64,000 nucleotides of DNA from a virus: IMG/VR virus record IMGVR_UViG_3300044835_000064, positions 1 to 64,000 of that record. One strand, 5' to 3'. The notes under the pieces were generated by a model that saw only the letters and a program-made list of their open reading frames with translations, had not been told where the DNA came from and made no database searches. A program made the position numbers and the translations under genes. Shown piece after piece: positions 41,540 to 49,005 of this stretch. Each line of letters starts with the position of its first letter. Position 1 is the first letter of the stretch.

Positions 41540-41791
41540 ATGACCTACTCCCAACGCTTTCCCAAGCTTCCAAAGCGCATCCCTGCCCATGATCTGCGCC
41601 TGACACCAAAGGAAAAGGAAGTCGCAAAATTAGTCGCCGCAGGCTTTAGAAACAAGGCCATCGCACTGACCATCGGCACCACAGAGCAAGTCATTAAGAA
41701 CACCCTTCGTTTCATCTTCGACAAGCTTGGCTTCGATAACCGCACAGAACTGGCGCTCTGGTATGTGAAGCGCGAGAAAGGCAATTCATGA
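41540..41791 (+). CDS. LuxR/GerE-type HTH protein without sensor domain
   Basis: An 83-aa protein. LTPKEKEVAKLVAAGFRNKA, IALTIGTTEQVIKNTLRFIF and DKLGFDNRTELALW match the GerE helix-turn-helix exactly in order. No receiver or ligand domain is present. A stand-alone DNA-binding domain at the junction of tail and lysis genes could control lysis timing or host genes. It is coupled by ATGA to the next gene. Confidence 0.88.
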   Translation: MTYSQRFPKLPKRIPAHDLRLTPKEKEVAKLVAAGFRNKAIALTIGTTEQVIKNTLRFIFDKLGFDNRTELALWYVKREKGNS

Positions 41792-42198
41792 ATATGCTAG
41801 TGCGCCGCCGCTGGTCCGATCCGAAGTCGGTTATGGGCGAAATATTTCTTGACGGAAAATTTGAGTGCTACACACTTGAACCGCCTTTCAAAACTGACGG
41901 CTCTAAACCTCGCGCCATTCCTGCGGGCACTTACCAACTCACGGTGCGCTTCTCTCCGAAATTTCAGCGACTCATGCCGCATGTCGAGAATGTTCCCGAC
42001 TTTAATGGAGTGCTGATCCACTGGGGCAACTTCCCGAAAGACACAGAGGGCTGCACGCTGGTCGGATTTATGCACGGGCAGGATTTTGTCGGTCATAGTC
42101 GCGATGAATTCGACAAACTGTTCGATCAACTCTGTTCTGCCTGCGAAGCCGGGCCGCAAACCATTACTTATTTCGACGCCTTCGACAAACCGGCTTAA
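41788..42198 (+). CDS. DUF5675 family protein, lysis module
   Basis: A 136-aa protein. VMGEIFLDGKFECYTLEPP, IPAGTYQLTVRFSPKF, LIHWGNFPKDTEGCTLVG. The H-x-G and GC motif order recalls the L,D-transpeptidase-like fold and fits DUF5675, which is often next to holins. A cell-wall role is therefore likely but not shown. Confidence 0.78.
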   Translation: MNMLVRRRWSDPKSVMGEIFLDGKFECYTLEPPFKTDGSKPRAIPAGTYQLTVRFSPKFQRLMPHVENVPDFNGVLIHWGNFPKDTEGCTLVGFMHGQDFVGHSRDEFDKLFDQLCSACEAGPQTITYFDAFDKPA

Positions 42199-42260
42199 AG
42201 GTTTTTAGCTATCGCAGCCGACTGGGCCGAAAACCATCACTTAAAAGGAGAACTCAACCC

Positions 42261-42524
42261 ATGAACTCATTCTTGAATTACGCGCGCGCAAACTGGAAAA
42301 CAAACTTGGCCTCGCTCTGCGCCTTCGCCTACTCTGTGCCTGAGTTTGTCGCGGCTATCAAGTCCTATGAAGCGCATCAACACACGGACTGGCGAAGCGC
42401 GATCTTTGGCCTGATCTTGGCTGCGGGCTTGGCGATGGCGAAGGACGGAACGAATCATTCTACGGTGGCGCAGGTGGAGTCAGCAACGATCAAAGCGGAT
42501 GCGGCACAGCTACCGAAAAGCTAA
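42261..42524 (+). CDS. Holin-like small membrane protein
   Basis: An 87-aa protein. NLASLCAFAYSVPEFVAAIK and AIFGLILAAGLAMAKDGTNH give one or two membrane-associated helices. This arrangement, with the AKDGTNHST tail, is frequent in holin-like phage proteins. Good AAAAGGAG site. It overlaps the next gene (TAATG). Confidence 0.6.
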   Translation: MNSFLNYARANWKTNLASLCAFAYSVPEFVAAIKSYEAHQHTDWRSAIFGLILAAGLAMAKDGTNHSTVAQVESATIKADAAQLPKS

Positions 42525-42661
42525 TGATCACCTTTGCTTCTGTCGGCCTTGTCTTCATTGTCATCGTGTGGACATTGGTTCACGTTTACTGTAAACACAA
42601 AAACAAGAACATCTCCCTGCAAGAGTTCAATAAGCGCATGCGAGCGATCGACAAAAAGTGA
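42524..42661 (+). CDS. Small membrane protein of lysis module
   Basis: A 45-aa protein. One span (FASVGLVFIVIVWTLVHVY) and a basic tail (KHKNKNISLQEFNKRMR). It overlaps its neighbours on both sides by 1 and 4 bases. Possibly holin partner or spanin-like. Confidence 0.6.
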   Translation: MITFASVGLVFIVIVWTLVHVYCKHKNKNISLQEFNKRMRAIDKK

Positions 42662-43308
42662 AAGCCGCTATTTCTCTAGCGCTCGTTTCCTTCCTGCTCA
42701 TCCTCTCAGGTGGAACCATCATTCTCGTTCGCGACCTGCACCGGGACTTAGCCGCTATCTATCCAGTGCTCCGAAGCGCGGATGATTCGGTGAAAAAAGT
42801 GGACGGGCTGATGACGAAAGTAACCCTCACCGCTGACACGCTAAATTCCGCAGCCAACGAAGAGCGCAAGAACTGGCAAGCGACCTCAAGCGAAGCTGCC
42901 TATACGGGAAGAGCCTTACGACTTCTCATCTCCCGCGTCGACCGATCCTTTGTGGATGGCACCCTGCAGCACGTCAACCGTGAAACCTTACCGGCGATCG
43001 ACTCCCAAATTGCGAAGAATGGAAACCAACTCTCAAGCACGCTTGCAAAACTCGGAAACTCCGCCGACGGATTGACCACCGCCACTGGCACCTTAAACGC
43101 TAGGCTGGATGATCCGCAAATTCAGGAACTACTAACACACTTCAATACCGTCTCCGCGAATCTCGAAGTGATCTCAGCCAACTCTTCCGCCATGTCAGGA
43201 GACATGAAACTAGCTGTACATCGGCTGGCGCAACCGCCAACAAAGTTTCACGAGTTTCTTAATGTGAGTTGGACGGCGGCACGCTTCGGGTCACTATTTA
43301 TTCCTTAA
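42658..43308 (+). CDS. Membrane-anchored coiled-coil protein
   Basis: A 216-aa product from GTG 42658. An N-terminal anchor (SLALVSFLLILSGGTIILV) is followed by a helical domain with heptad patterns (DSVKKVDGLMTKVTLTADTL) similar to MCP-like or DUF948-type stalks. It ends with a 15-base overlap with a minus-strand gene. It may be part of lysis or a membrane stalk. Confidence 0.55.
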   Translation: MKAAISLALVSFLLILSGGTIILVRDLHRDLAAIYPVLRSADDSVKKVDGLMTKVTLTADTLNSAANEERKNWQATSSEAAYTGRALRLLISRVDRSFVDGTLQHVNRETLPAIDSQIAKNGNQLSSTLAKLGNSADGLTTATGTLNARLDDPQIQELLTHFNTVSANLEVISANSSAMSGDMKLAVHRLAQPPTKFHEFLNVSWTAARFGSLFIP

Positions 43309-43518
43309 AGTGATGCGCGGTATAGCGGCACCAATATGTGTACGAAAACGCATGCGATCAAGGACGACGCCGTCTTCGCTCACTTCTTTACGTCTAGGGC
43401 GATGGGCAAAGGGACCATTGTCTAATTCATTGTCAGCGGCTCGACCCGACAGAATGCTCTCGTAACGCTCCACGAGCAACATCAATTCTTTCTTACTCAA
43501 CTCTTCAAGTTTTCGCAT
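43294..43518 (-). CDS. Small basic protein on minus strand
   Basis: A 74-aa protein. LEELSKKELMLLVERYESIL is a clear amphipathic helix, followed by basic RPRRKEVSEDGVV. It lies opposite to the lysis genes, possibly a moron. Confidence 0.5.
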   Translation of the reverse strand: MRKLEELSKKELMLLVERYESILSGRAADNELDNGPFAHRPRRKEVSEDGVVLDRMRFRTHIGAAIPRITLRNK

Positions 43519-43557
43519 GACCCTTCAACCTTTCCACAACCTCAAAGGAGAATACCA

Positions 43558-43923
43558 ATGTCCAACAAATTCCTCAGCTTCCTCGAACACGCCGGCCAGA
43601 ACTTCGCCAAGGGCCTGCACTTTGTCCTTCCAATCGCTGCCGGCGCCGGTGAAGTAGCCGTTGCCGCCTTCGCTCCAGCCCTAGGTCCCATGTTTAACTC
43701 AACCGTTGCCGCCGTCGTCCTGGCCGAGCAGAAATACACGGCTTTAGGCCAGCAAACCGGATCCGGCCCGAAGAAGCTAGCCGACGTCCTCCAGCTGGTC
43801 GAACCCGTCGTTGCAGCAGGCCTAGCGGATGCAGGAAAGGACCACAGCACAGCTGCGGTGACTGGCTATATCAATTCCGTGGTCAACGTCTTAAATGCAG
43901 CCCCGGCGCCCGTAACAGCGTAA
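43558..43923 (+). CDS. Ala-rich hydrophobic protein, holin-like
   Basis: A 121-aa protein. LPIAAGAGEVAVAAFAPALG and MFNSTVAAVVLAEQKYTAL, then KLADVLQLVEPVVAAGLADA. Small Ala-rich proteins of this plan recur at the end of lysis modules of acidobacterial-type phages (impression). A holin or virion role is possible. AAAGGAGAATACC ribosome site. Confidence 0.5.
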   Translation: MSNKFLSFLEHAGQNFAKGLHFVLPIAAGAGEVAVAAFAPALGPMFNSTVAAVVLAEQKYTALGQQTGSGPKKLADVLQLVEPVVAAGLADAGKDHSTAAVTGYINSVVNVLNAAPAPVTA

Positions 43924-43977
43924 TTTCCGCTCTCCCAGCCCTGATTCGAGACTAAGATAGGGGCTGGGGAGTTCATT

Positions 43978-44457
43978 ATGGCCATGGCCGCTCTCGCCAA
44001 ACTCGAAGCTCCAACCGCCGCCCAAGTCGATACACTCGCCCTCGAGTACACCACCTTGAAAGATGCTCTCCTGCAGGCGACTCTCGCCCGCGTAGCCGCC
44101 CAGGAGAAACTTGAACCAGTAGAAGCAAAACTTGTTGATCTCGTGAGTCAGTGCGGCTCAGCCCACGCGCAAAAAAGCAAGATCCTTCACGGTTTGCGAT
44201 GGGAAATCATGGGCACTTTCGGCAAGTCCACCTCAATCGATGCCGCCGCAGTGGAGCGTCTACGTTTGCATCTTTTGAATACAGGCAAGACCCGCTTACT
44301 CAAGCGCTTGTTTGAATCAACTGTCCGCTGGGATCTAAAATCCACGGCGCGCGCGGAAATTCTCAAACCCGATATCACTGATGACGTTCGAGCAAACTTT
44401 GTGGCCTGCGAAGTCACGAAGGATCGGTCTCCGTCTTTGACAGTGCGAGAGAAGTAG
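43978..44457 (+). CDS. Hypothetical helical protein ending the late arm
   Basis: A 159-aa protein. A coiled coil (TLALEYTTLKDALLQATLAR) is followed by KILHGLRWEIMGTFGKSTSI and VERLRLHLLNTGKTRLLKRL. Comparable host-nuclease-inhibitor-like (Gam-like) helical proteins exist, but the match is only in form. Last gene of the plus-strand arm. Confidence 0.5.
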   Translation: MAMAALAKLEAPTAAQVDTLALEYTTLKDALLQATLARVAAQEKLEPVEAKLVDLVSQCGSAHAQKSKILHGLRWEIMGTFGKSTSIDAAAVERLRLHLLNTGKTRLLKRLFESTVRWDLKSTARAEILKPDITDDVRANFVACEVTKDRSPSLTVREK

Positions 44458-44500
44458 AAAGTTGAACGCTGCGCCTGCGCCAACAGCCTAGCCTATTACA

Positions 44501-44533
44501 CTGGCCCGATTTCCTTGGATGGAATAGGGCCAG
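44501..44533. terminator. Hairpin between convergent late and early arms
   Basis: CTGGCCC and GGGCCAG form a perfect 7-bp stem around a 19-base loop. It lies between the end of the plus arm (44457) and of the minus arm (44541), where a bidirectional terminator is expected, although no strong T run follows. Confidence 0.5.
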
Positions 44534-44540
44534 ACTAGTA

Positions 44541-44921
44541 TCAAGATCCGCTGTGTTTTCTTTTCGGCGCTTCGTTGCAAACCTTACTCTCTCCCTGCGC
44601 GTATTGTTGTGGATTGTTAATGTAAGTAGGTGCTTCGGCGGCCGTCACATTTATTTGCTTCAGTAGCTTACATGACTCTCGACAGACTGGGCCGGAATTG
44701 ACTGGGCGATAGGCCAAAGAATACATTTCGGTTATGCACTGATAAGTTCGCGTGGTGTAGGTAAGTTCCAATTCAGTCATCCGCTTAATCCACTCTATTT
44801 GCAACGACGTGTTGTCATGCTGTTCTTCGACAACGTGCCACGTCCCACTCTGCGTTACTGAATGATCCTTTGAGCACCCGACGAACGCCAAGCATACAAA
44901 GATAAACCAAACTGCTTTCAT
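44541..44921 (-). CDS. Lipoprotein
   Basis: A 126-aa protein. AVWFIFVCLAFVGC-SKDHS is a lipobox with cysteine near residue 16. The mature part has four further cysteines (CITEMYSL, PVCRESC, VCNEAP), suggesting disulfides in the periplasm. Temperate phage lipoproteins often block superinfection. It is the last gene of the leftward operon, a typical spot for a lysogenic conversion gene. Confidence 0.7.
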   Translation of the reverse strand: MKAVWFIFVCLAFVGCSKDHSVTQSGTWHVVEEQHDNTSLQIEWIKRMTELELTYTTRTYQCITEMYSLAYRPVNSGPVCRESCKLLKQINVTAAEAPTYINNPQQYAQGESKVCNEAPKRKHSGS

Positions 44922-44936
44922 TTCTACTCCGTACCA

Positions 44937-45083
44937 TCACCATTTCTTAAAGTCGTTGTTCCACCAATCGCGGGCATCATAGGCCAGATATCCGTGAAAT
45001 GTATCGCATACGTGCGGATGATTGCACGGTGCTTGATCTGGGTGCTCGCGGTCAATCGTCCAAATCTGTGTGCTCTGTAGCAA
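44937..45083 (-). CDS. Small Cys/His protein
   Basis: A 48-aa frame from TTG 45083, ending FHGYLAYDARDWWNNDFKKW. It contains CNHPHVCDTFH, likely a metal site. Chosen over two longer overlapping frames because of its composition; the start is uncertain. Confidence 0.45.
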   Translation of the reverse strand: MLQSTQIWTIDREHPDQAPCNHPHVCDTFHGYLAYDARDWWNNDFKKW

Positions 45084-45213
45084 GACAGGCGACTAAGACA
45101 CCGGTCAAGAGTGCGCTTCCCAAAATGCTGATAAAAGCACACCATGCCGCGAACGATCCATGCTTTTCCTCGACTCGCTGAACCATACTAGCGATACCCT
45201 CACCGAACGACAT
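45052..45213 (-). CDS. Small membrane protein
   Basis: A 53-aa protein, MSFGEGIASMVQRVEEKHGS, then a membrane span AFISILGSALLTGVLVACLA. It overlaps the next small gene by 32 bases. Unknown. Confidence 0.55.
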   Translation of the reverse strand: MSFGEGIASMVQRVEEKHGSFAAWCAFISILGSALLTGVLVACLATEHTDLDD

Positions 45214-45247
45214 TTTTAGCCTTCCTTATAGGGCCAGTCCGCAAAGC

Positions 45248-45307
45248 CTAGCCTTCTTTATCAAGAGCCTTCCGAGCAATCCATAATTTAATTTCTCCGT
45301 GGATCAC
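45248..45307 (-). CDS. Possible micro-gene with duplicated C-terminus
   Basis: GTG 45307 opens a 19-codon frame ending LWIARKALDKEG. The segment IARKAL repeats the end of the 265-aa gene (EIARKALQNE) through a 19-bp direct repeat (45263-45281 and 45550-45568). It may be a recombination remnant, not a gene. Confidence 0.25.
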   Translation of the reverse strand: MIHGEIKLWIARKALDKEG

Positions 45308-45545
45308 GCCTTCGAGGAATAGTAATATTCGGGGATTCGATTTCTCCCGTTTCCAATTTTCGAGCTATTCCTTGACAGTGCTTCACCTCCGCATCGGTCA
45401 GCGGCGGTTGTGGCCATTGAATATACTTAACTCCCTGCGGAACAATCTCATGCGGGTCGGGATTGATTCCCATTTGCCGCACGTAAGCGTGCAAATCTTG
45501 CTGCGACCACTCCAAATCTAGACTCGGCCAATCATCCCTATTCAT
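45288..45545 (-). CDS. Hypothetical early protein
   Basis: An 85-aa product from ATG 45545 (MNRDDWPSLDLEWSQQDLHA). It is helical, with DAEVKHCQGIARKLE. It overlaps the stop of the preceding 265-aa gene. Unknown. Confidence 0.55.
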   Translation of the reverse strand: MNRDDWPSLDLEWSQQDLHAYVRQMGINPDPHEIVPQGVKYIQWPQPPLTDAEVKHCQGIARKLETGEIESPNITIPRRRDPRRN

Positions 45546-46335
45546 TCTGAAGAGCCTTCCGAGCAATCTCCATGATTTCAAATAGAGCAATTTCCCAGTG
45601 CTTTTCCCCTTCTTCGATGCCCTCGCGCGAACCGAATTGAGCTTTCAGAAATACCTCGTTAAGTTGTTTCTCTAAGCTCTCTACTCGGGATTCAGTCGTG
45701 GCCATCAACTCTTCTGCCTGTTCTGCGCGATCTTTCCAGTAATCTCTATCCGCTAATTCCCGTAGTAGGTCGTTTTTTCTGTCGATGTAAAGAGCGTTGA
45801 CATTCTTGAGTTTGTCTCTTTCTTTAGTAAGAGAGGAAATTTCTGCTATTAAGTCGCAGTGGTAGCAGACGAGTTTCATGTTTGCCCCGCCGCCTGCCGA
45901 GATGAAACACTTACTGTCACATTCCGGGCAAGACTCTGGCTTCTCTTTCCAGTCGTAAAGTTTAGGACGCTGTTTAGTAAGAGAGGCCACCAAGGATTCA
46001 GCTTTCTCGCAGTCATTAACGGCGAACGCTACGGCTTCCGGCAAAGTGGCGAATGTTCGCGGCCCCGGCTCGGCTGGAACTTCATAAGGATGCCCAGCAT
46101 GACCAAATCGCGAAATATGGAGAGCGTTCATAATCTCGTTTCTTTCCTTGATAAGACGATGCGCCTCATCTCGCCAGTTAGTTTGCTGTTGCGCGGCTGT
46201 TACGTGAGAGGCGTAGGCTTCGGCAAATCTTATACATAGCATTTCGTCGGTTCCTATGCTTCTCCCGAGGGTGTGTCTCGCCAACGAATGCGAAATTTGC
46301 TCGTACCAAATCTGCCAAAACTCTTCGGCTGTCAT
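45538..46335 (-). CDS. Zinc-ribbon/coiled-coil early protein
   Basis: A 265-aa protein. The N-terminal half is helical (TAEEFWQIWYEQISHSLARH); a zinc ribbon CPECDSKCF with CYHCD lies near residues 135-160; then a long coiled coil (DYWKDRAEQAEELMATTESR). This combination is common in phage early operons; function unknown. Confidence 0.7.
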   Translation of the reverse strand: MTAEEFWQIWYEQISHSLARHTLGRSIGTDEMLCIRFAEAYASHVTAAQQQTNWRDEAHRLIKERNEIMNALHISRFGHAGHPYEVPAEPGPRTFATLPEAVAFAVNDCEKAESLVASLTKQRPKLYDWKEKPESCPECDSKCFISAGGGANMKLVCYHCDLIAEISSLTKERDKLKNVNALYIDRKNDLLRELADRDYWKDRAEQAEELMATTESRVESLEKQLNEVFLKAQFGSREGIEEGEKHWEIALFEIMEIARKALQNE

Positions 46336-46571
46336 AGCTTCTCCGCAAAGTTTGCTTCAAAATAAGCCTTTGCTACCAGCCATTTGTCATCATGATTCGC
46401 TGGATTTCGCGCAATTTTATCTCCTAGTTTCGGTGACCCGTTGGCAGTGTCCGCGTTGCTGATTGATACGTTACGCATGTCAAATCCCGGCTCCCAATCG
46501 GCCATCTCCGCAATCTGCGTCCTAAGATATTGCCTATATGCTGTCATAGCTTCTCCGCTCGGCTCAGTCAT
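46332..46571 (-). CDS. Hypothetical early protein
   Basis: A 79-aa product from ATG 46571 (MTEPSGEAMTAYRQYLRTQI), whose start overlaps the stop of the HicB-like gene. DDKWLVAKAYFEANFAEKL is helical. Its stop overlaps the ATG of the next gene (ATGA). Confidence 0.6.
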   Translation of the reverse strand: MTEPSGEAMTAYRQYLRTQIAEMADWEPGFDMRNVSISNADTANGSPKLGDKIARNPANHDDKWLVAKAYFEANFAEKL

Positions 46572-46842
46572 CTGCATCTTCCTTGATTTTCTCGACAAGT
46601 TCTCGCGTGTAAGTTTGGCCCTCTCGCTTAATCTCCCATGCCTTACCAACGGCCTCTATTTCTGTTCGGCTCTCCGGCACATCGTCCCTGATTTCCAGTG
46701 CTTTCCAAATTGCTTCCCACTCAGTTTTTGCATACGCCATGGCTCCCGGTACGCTCGGAATATCAGCTAACCAACGGCCATCTTTCTCTTGCAAGACTTC
46801 GATGGTGAAACGCTTTACGGCTGGTTCCTTACTCGCGCTCAT
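46564..46842 (-). CDS. HicB-like protein without visible HicA
   Basis: A 92-aa protein. FTIEVLQEKDGRWLADIPSV, PGAMAYAKTEWEAIWKALE is the HicB partial RNase-fold core, followed by a charged helical tail. No HicA gene (dsRBD-like with a GSH motif) is adjacent. It may act as a solitary antitoxin or anti-toxin decoy. Confidence 0.78.
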   Translation of the reverse strand: MSASKEPAVKRFTIEVLQEKDGRWLADIPSVPGAMAYAKTEWEAIWKALEIRDDVPESRTEIEAVGKAWEIKREGQTYTRELVEKIKEDADD

Positions 46843-46978
46843 TCGCAATCTCCTTCGCCTTGATTCGGTCGATTCTTAGTTTCTCGGCGGCATACCAACG
46901 TCGATATGGGGCGAATCTCGGCCCATCCATCAACGTTTCGTTGGTTTCGATGTACTCGTAATCTTCGGGCTTATTCAT
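46829..46978 (-). CDS. Small early protein
   Basis: A 49-aa product from ATG 46978 (MNKPEDYEYIETNETLMDGP). Its end IKAKEIANERE overlaps the HicB-like start, and its start overlaps the DUF551 stop by ATGA. Unknown. Confidence 0.6.
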   Translation of the reverse strand: MNKPEDYEYIETNETLMDGPRFAPYRRWYAAEKLRIDRIKAKEIANERE

Positions 46979-47259
46979 AAACACGGTCCGTTTGGCATGG
47001 GCAACCAGTGCGTTACGCTGTGAAGTTCTCGCTCCTCTGATTCTTGACCGAAACAGCGAACAGTCTTCCAAATCCCGTCGCAGAAATCAGCGGCAGACGC
47101 TTCGGTATCTCCCACCTCTACGACTAAATACTCGCCGTTCTCTTTCGGGAGCTGATCTTCAACTGACATCCACGCGGTCGCTGTTGCGGATTGTTGCATT
47201 ACCATTTCTTCCTCCTTGGAGGCTGGTTTGGCTTCTACTTTCCCATTTTCACTTATCAT
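46975..47259 (-). CDS. DUF551 domain protein
   Basis: A 94-aa protein. W-MSVEDQLPKENGEYLVVE, then ADFCDGIWKTV and SVTHWLPMP is the DUF551 signature found in many phage early regions. The first 15 residues (VEAKPASKEEE) repeat a segment in the gene at 47295. Confidence 0.85.
   Translation of the reverse strand: MISENGKVEAKPASKEEEMVMQQSATATAWMSVEDQLPKENGEYLVVEVGDTEASAADFCDGIWKTVRCFGQESEERELHSVTHWLPMPNGPCL
47219..47239. repeat. 21-bp direct repeat, copy 1
   Basis: GAGGCTGGTTTGGCTTCTACT, identical to 47443-47463. On the minus strand both encode VEAKPAS in two neighbouring genes. Confidence 0.85.
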
Positions 47260-47294
47260 CTTCGTGGCGTCACGAAAGTGATCGGGCTTGGCTA

Positions 47295-47816
47295 CTAGGA
47301 GAGACGAATTGATTGAGGGCCGTTCAAGTTTCTGAGCGGACGAGTTATAAGCCCTTCACCCGAAGATGAAGTCCCCGACTGACCTCGCTCCGAGTCAGTC
47401 AGCACGCCACGACCCTCAAACTTTTGATCTTCATTCTCCTCTGAGGCTGGTTTGGCTTCTACTCCCGCCTCATCACATAACACACACTCTTCGCCCTTTA
47501 AATGAGACTTCAGTAAAGCGTGGCTGATTCTTTCTACTGGGAGAGAGTCAACTTTATGCCAAGGGTCAGGACAAGGCTCGGAATATGAGCACCCTCCGGG
47601 ATGAGCCTTACATCCCACACTCTTCCGACAGTGACGATTCGTGCTTTCGCAGGTTGGGCAGACTTTCGCGTGAAATTCGTCCGCACATTCTGCGATCGGA
47701 ACTCCGGCAAAGTGACTCGTATAGGGCTTGTCCCTATCTGGCGATGTGCAGGTTTGGCAGACTTCCGTGAAATGATACTGTTCAGGCCACGATCCGCCGG
47801 GAGAGGCTTTGTTCAT
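47295..47816 (-). CDS. Cys-rich zinc-binding early protein
   Basis: A 173-aa product if started at ATG 47816 (ATGA overlap with the previous gene). A TTG at 47939 in the same frame would add 41 plausible residues (SERYWAIQRFLAENEL). It contains CQTCTS, KVCPTCES, HCRKSVGCKAHPGGC, EPCPDPWH and CVLCDEAG, so probably several zinc knuckles. CPDPWH is shared with the next gene upstream (CHDPWH). Confidence 0.6.
   Translation of the reverse strand: MNKASPGGSWPEQYHFTEVCQTCTSPDRDKPYTSHFAGVPIAECADEFHAKVCPTCESTNRHCRKSVGCKAHPGGCSYSEPCPDPWHKVDSLPVERISHALLKSHLKGEECVLCDEAGVEAKPASEENEDQKFEGRGVLTDSERGQSGTSSSGEGLITRPLRNLNGPQSIRLS
47443..47463. repeat. 21-bp direct repeat, copy 2
   Basis: See 47219-47239. Encodes VEAKPAS near the C-terminus of the Cys-rich protein. 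Confidence 0.85.
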
Positions 47817-48145
47817 AAAAGTTCCTTTATCGCCAACTTCAGCCATTGCCATCGTGTCAGTTGCAAACGAAGTCTTAAGTTCATTTTCGGCGAGGAAGCG
47901 TTGAATCGCCCAATATCTTTCGGATTCATGGACGAGCAAGTATCATCTTCGCGGGCCGGGGAATCCTTAGTGACGTGCCAAGGGTCATGACACGAGACTC
48001 TTGCTTCCGGTGAATGCCAACAATGTATGCAAGACGGACAGTCATCATCGTGCTCAACGTGTTGCCCATCGTCACTCTTTAGCGGACACAGCCTCAACTT
48101 CTTTTGCGAACTTTGACAGAGTGGGCAGACTTCTTTATAAGCCAT
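47813..48145 (-). CDS. Cys-rich zinc-binding early protein, paralogue
   Basis: A 110-aa protein. VCPLCQSSQKKL and DDDCPSCIHCWHSPEARVSC, then HDPWHVTKDSP. The second half after residue 70 has a less protein-like composition, while the overlapping frame looks more natural. A frameshift near 47940 is therefore possible, which would join it to the next gene. Confidence 0.6.
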   Translation of the reverse strand: MAYKEVCPLCQSSQKKLRLCPLKSDDGQHVEHDDDCPSCIHCWHSPEARVSCHDPWHVTKDSPAREDDTCSSMNPKDIGRFNASSPKMNLRLRLQLTRWQWLKLAIKELL

Positions 48146-48326
48146 TCAATTTCCTTTTTTTAGTTGGCAGGTCGAGTTGAAAATGCTTCCGACAGAGATT
48201 CACAATCACTTTTTCTGGACCATTTAGAATGGTACCCTGTTGAATCGTTAGGGCGCAGGATGTCAACTTCGTCGTCGCCATGCATTGCTTACCATCCCAC
48301 GCTCCGCATCGTTTTGGGCTACGCAT
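48135..48326 (-). CDS. Small Cys-containing early protein
   Basis: A 63-aa protein. MRSPKRCGAWDGKQCMATTK with further cysteines and a LCRKHFQLDL end, reminiscent of a minimal zinc ribbon. The start lies in the last codons of the DUF4326 gene. Confidence 0.55.
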   Translation of the reverse strand: MRSPKRCGAWDGKQCMATTKLTSCALTIQQGTILNGPEKVIVNLCRKHFQLDLPTKKRKLNGL

Positions 48327-48741
48327 TTGCTATCTCCAACAAGACATCTGCATGACACGGAACCTTATTTCCATCTTTGTCGACGAGTGGGCACCAGCAG
48401 GCTAAGTCTTTGCCGCCCAGTGCGAATTTCACCTTTCGCCGCCATGATTCCGCGGAATTTGTTTGCTCGTTCGCCGCAAGTCGGAAGAGAGCGACTACAC
48501 CCTCGGCAGCTTCACGCTTACTCTTAAAGTGCCCAGTAAAACTGCCTGCGTCTGTTTGCACGACCCACTCATCAACAGCGGGGTGAGTCGGTGTCGTTGC
48601 TACAGAAACGAAATGTACGACCTTGAACTGGTTTCCGAATATGCTCGGACGACCAACCGGAACAGTATTCAGTGGCATCTTCCAGCTCTTAACTCTTCGA
48701 CGCTGAATCCGTTTTGGGATTTCTTTCTGAGTATCAGACAT
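48319..48741 (-). CDS. DUF4326 domain protein
   Basis: A 140-aa protein. RRRVKSWKMPLNTVPVGRPS, then GGKDLACWCPLVDKDGNKV and PCHADVLLEIAN is the DUF4326 signature, whose CWCPL and CHAD suggest a metal or nucleotide site. The family occurs in phages and plasmids; reaction unknown. Confidence 0.88.
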   Translation of the reverse strand: MSDTQKEIPKRIQRRRVKSWKMPLNTVPVGRPSIFGNQFKVVHFVSVATTPTHPAVDEWVVQTDAGSFTGHFKSKREAAEGVVALFRLAANEQTNSAESWRRKVKFALGGKDLACWCPLVDKDGNKVPCHADVLLEIANA

Positions 48742-48925
48742 CAACTTCCTCCGGCGCTTTTTCGATTTCCTTCACGATCTCTCGGCAGATCCGTTTGTCG
48801 CCTTCCGAAAGTTTGTCCCAGAAATCCATCGACCCGCCGTTTTGTGCCCCGTATTCTTTATTCCAAAGGACCATTGCTACCCTAGCGGCCTTGTGCGGAT
48901 TAAGATTTCGTTTTGGATCAGACAT
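48734..48925 (-). CDS. Small early protein
   Basis: A 63-aa protein, KAARVAMVLWNKEYGAQNGG then MDFWDKLSEGDKRICREIV. The Shine-Dalgarno stretch GAGGGGTAAAAG precedes it, one of four copies in this region. Unknown. Confidence 0.65.
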   Translation of the reverse strand: MSDPKRNLNPHKAARVAMVLWNKEYGAQNGGSMDFWDKLSEGDKRICREIVKEIEKAPEEVDV

Positions 48926-48930
48926 TGCTT

Positions 48931-49005
48931 TTACCCCTCTTTTGGGTCTACGCTTTCAGTGCCCGCTAGCCTTGGCTTGTTGCGGGTTCCCAGCCCAACT
49001 GCTCG
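48931..49005. repeat. 75-bp direct repeat, copy 1
   Basis: Nearly identical to 49659-49732. It covers the end of the gene at 48966 (EQLGWEPATSQG) and the ribosome site GAGGGGTAA of the next. Confidence 0.9.

Noticed and set aside
44924-45145. A 73-codon minus-strand frame between the lipoprotein and small membrane genes
   Set aside because: Its composition is irregular. It conflicts with two shorter frames that read more like proteins (FHGYLAYDARDWWNNDFKKW and the membrane protein at 45052).
46564-46842. A full HicAB toxin-antitoxin system in the early arm
   Set aside because: Only a HicB-like gene is present; none of the neighbours has HicA features.
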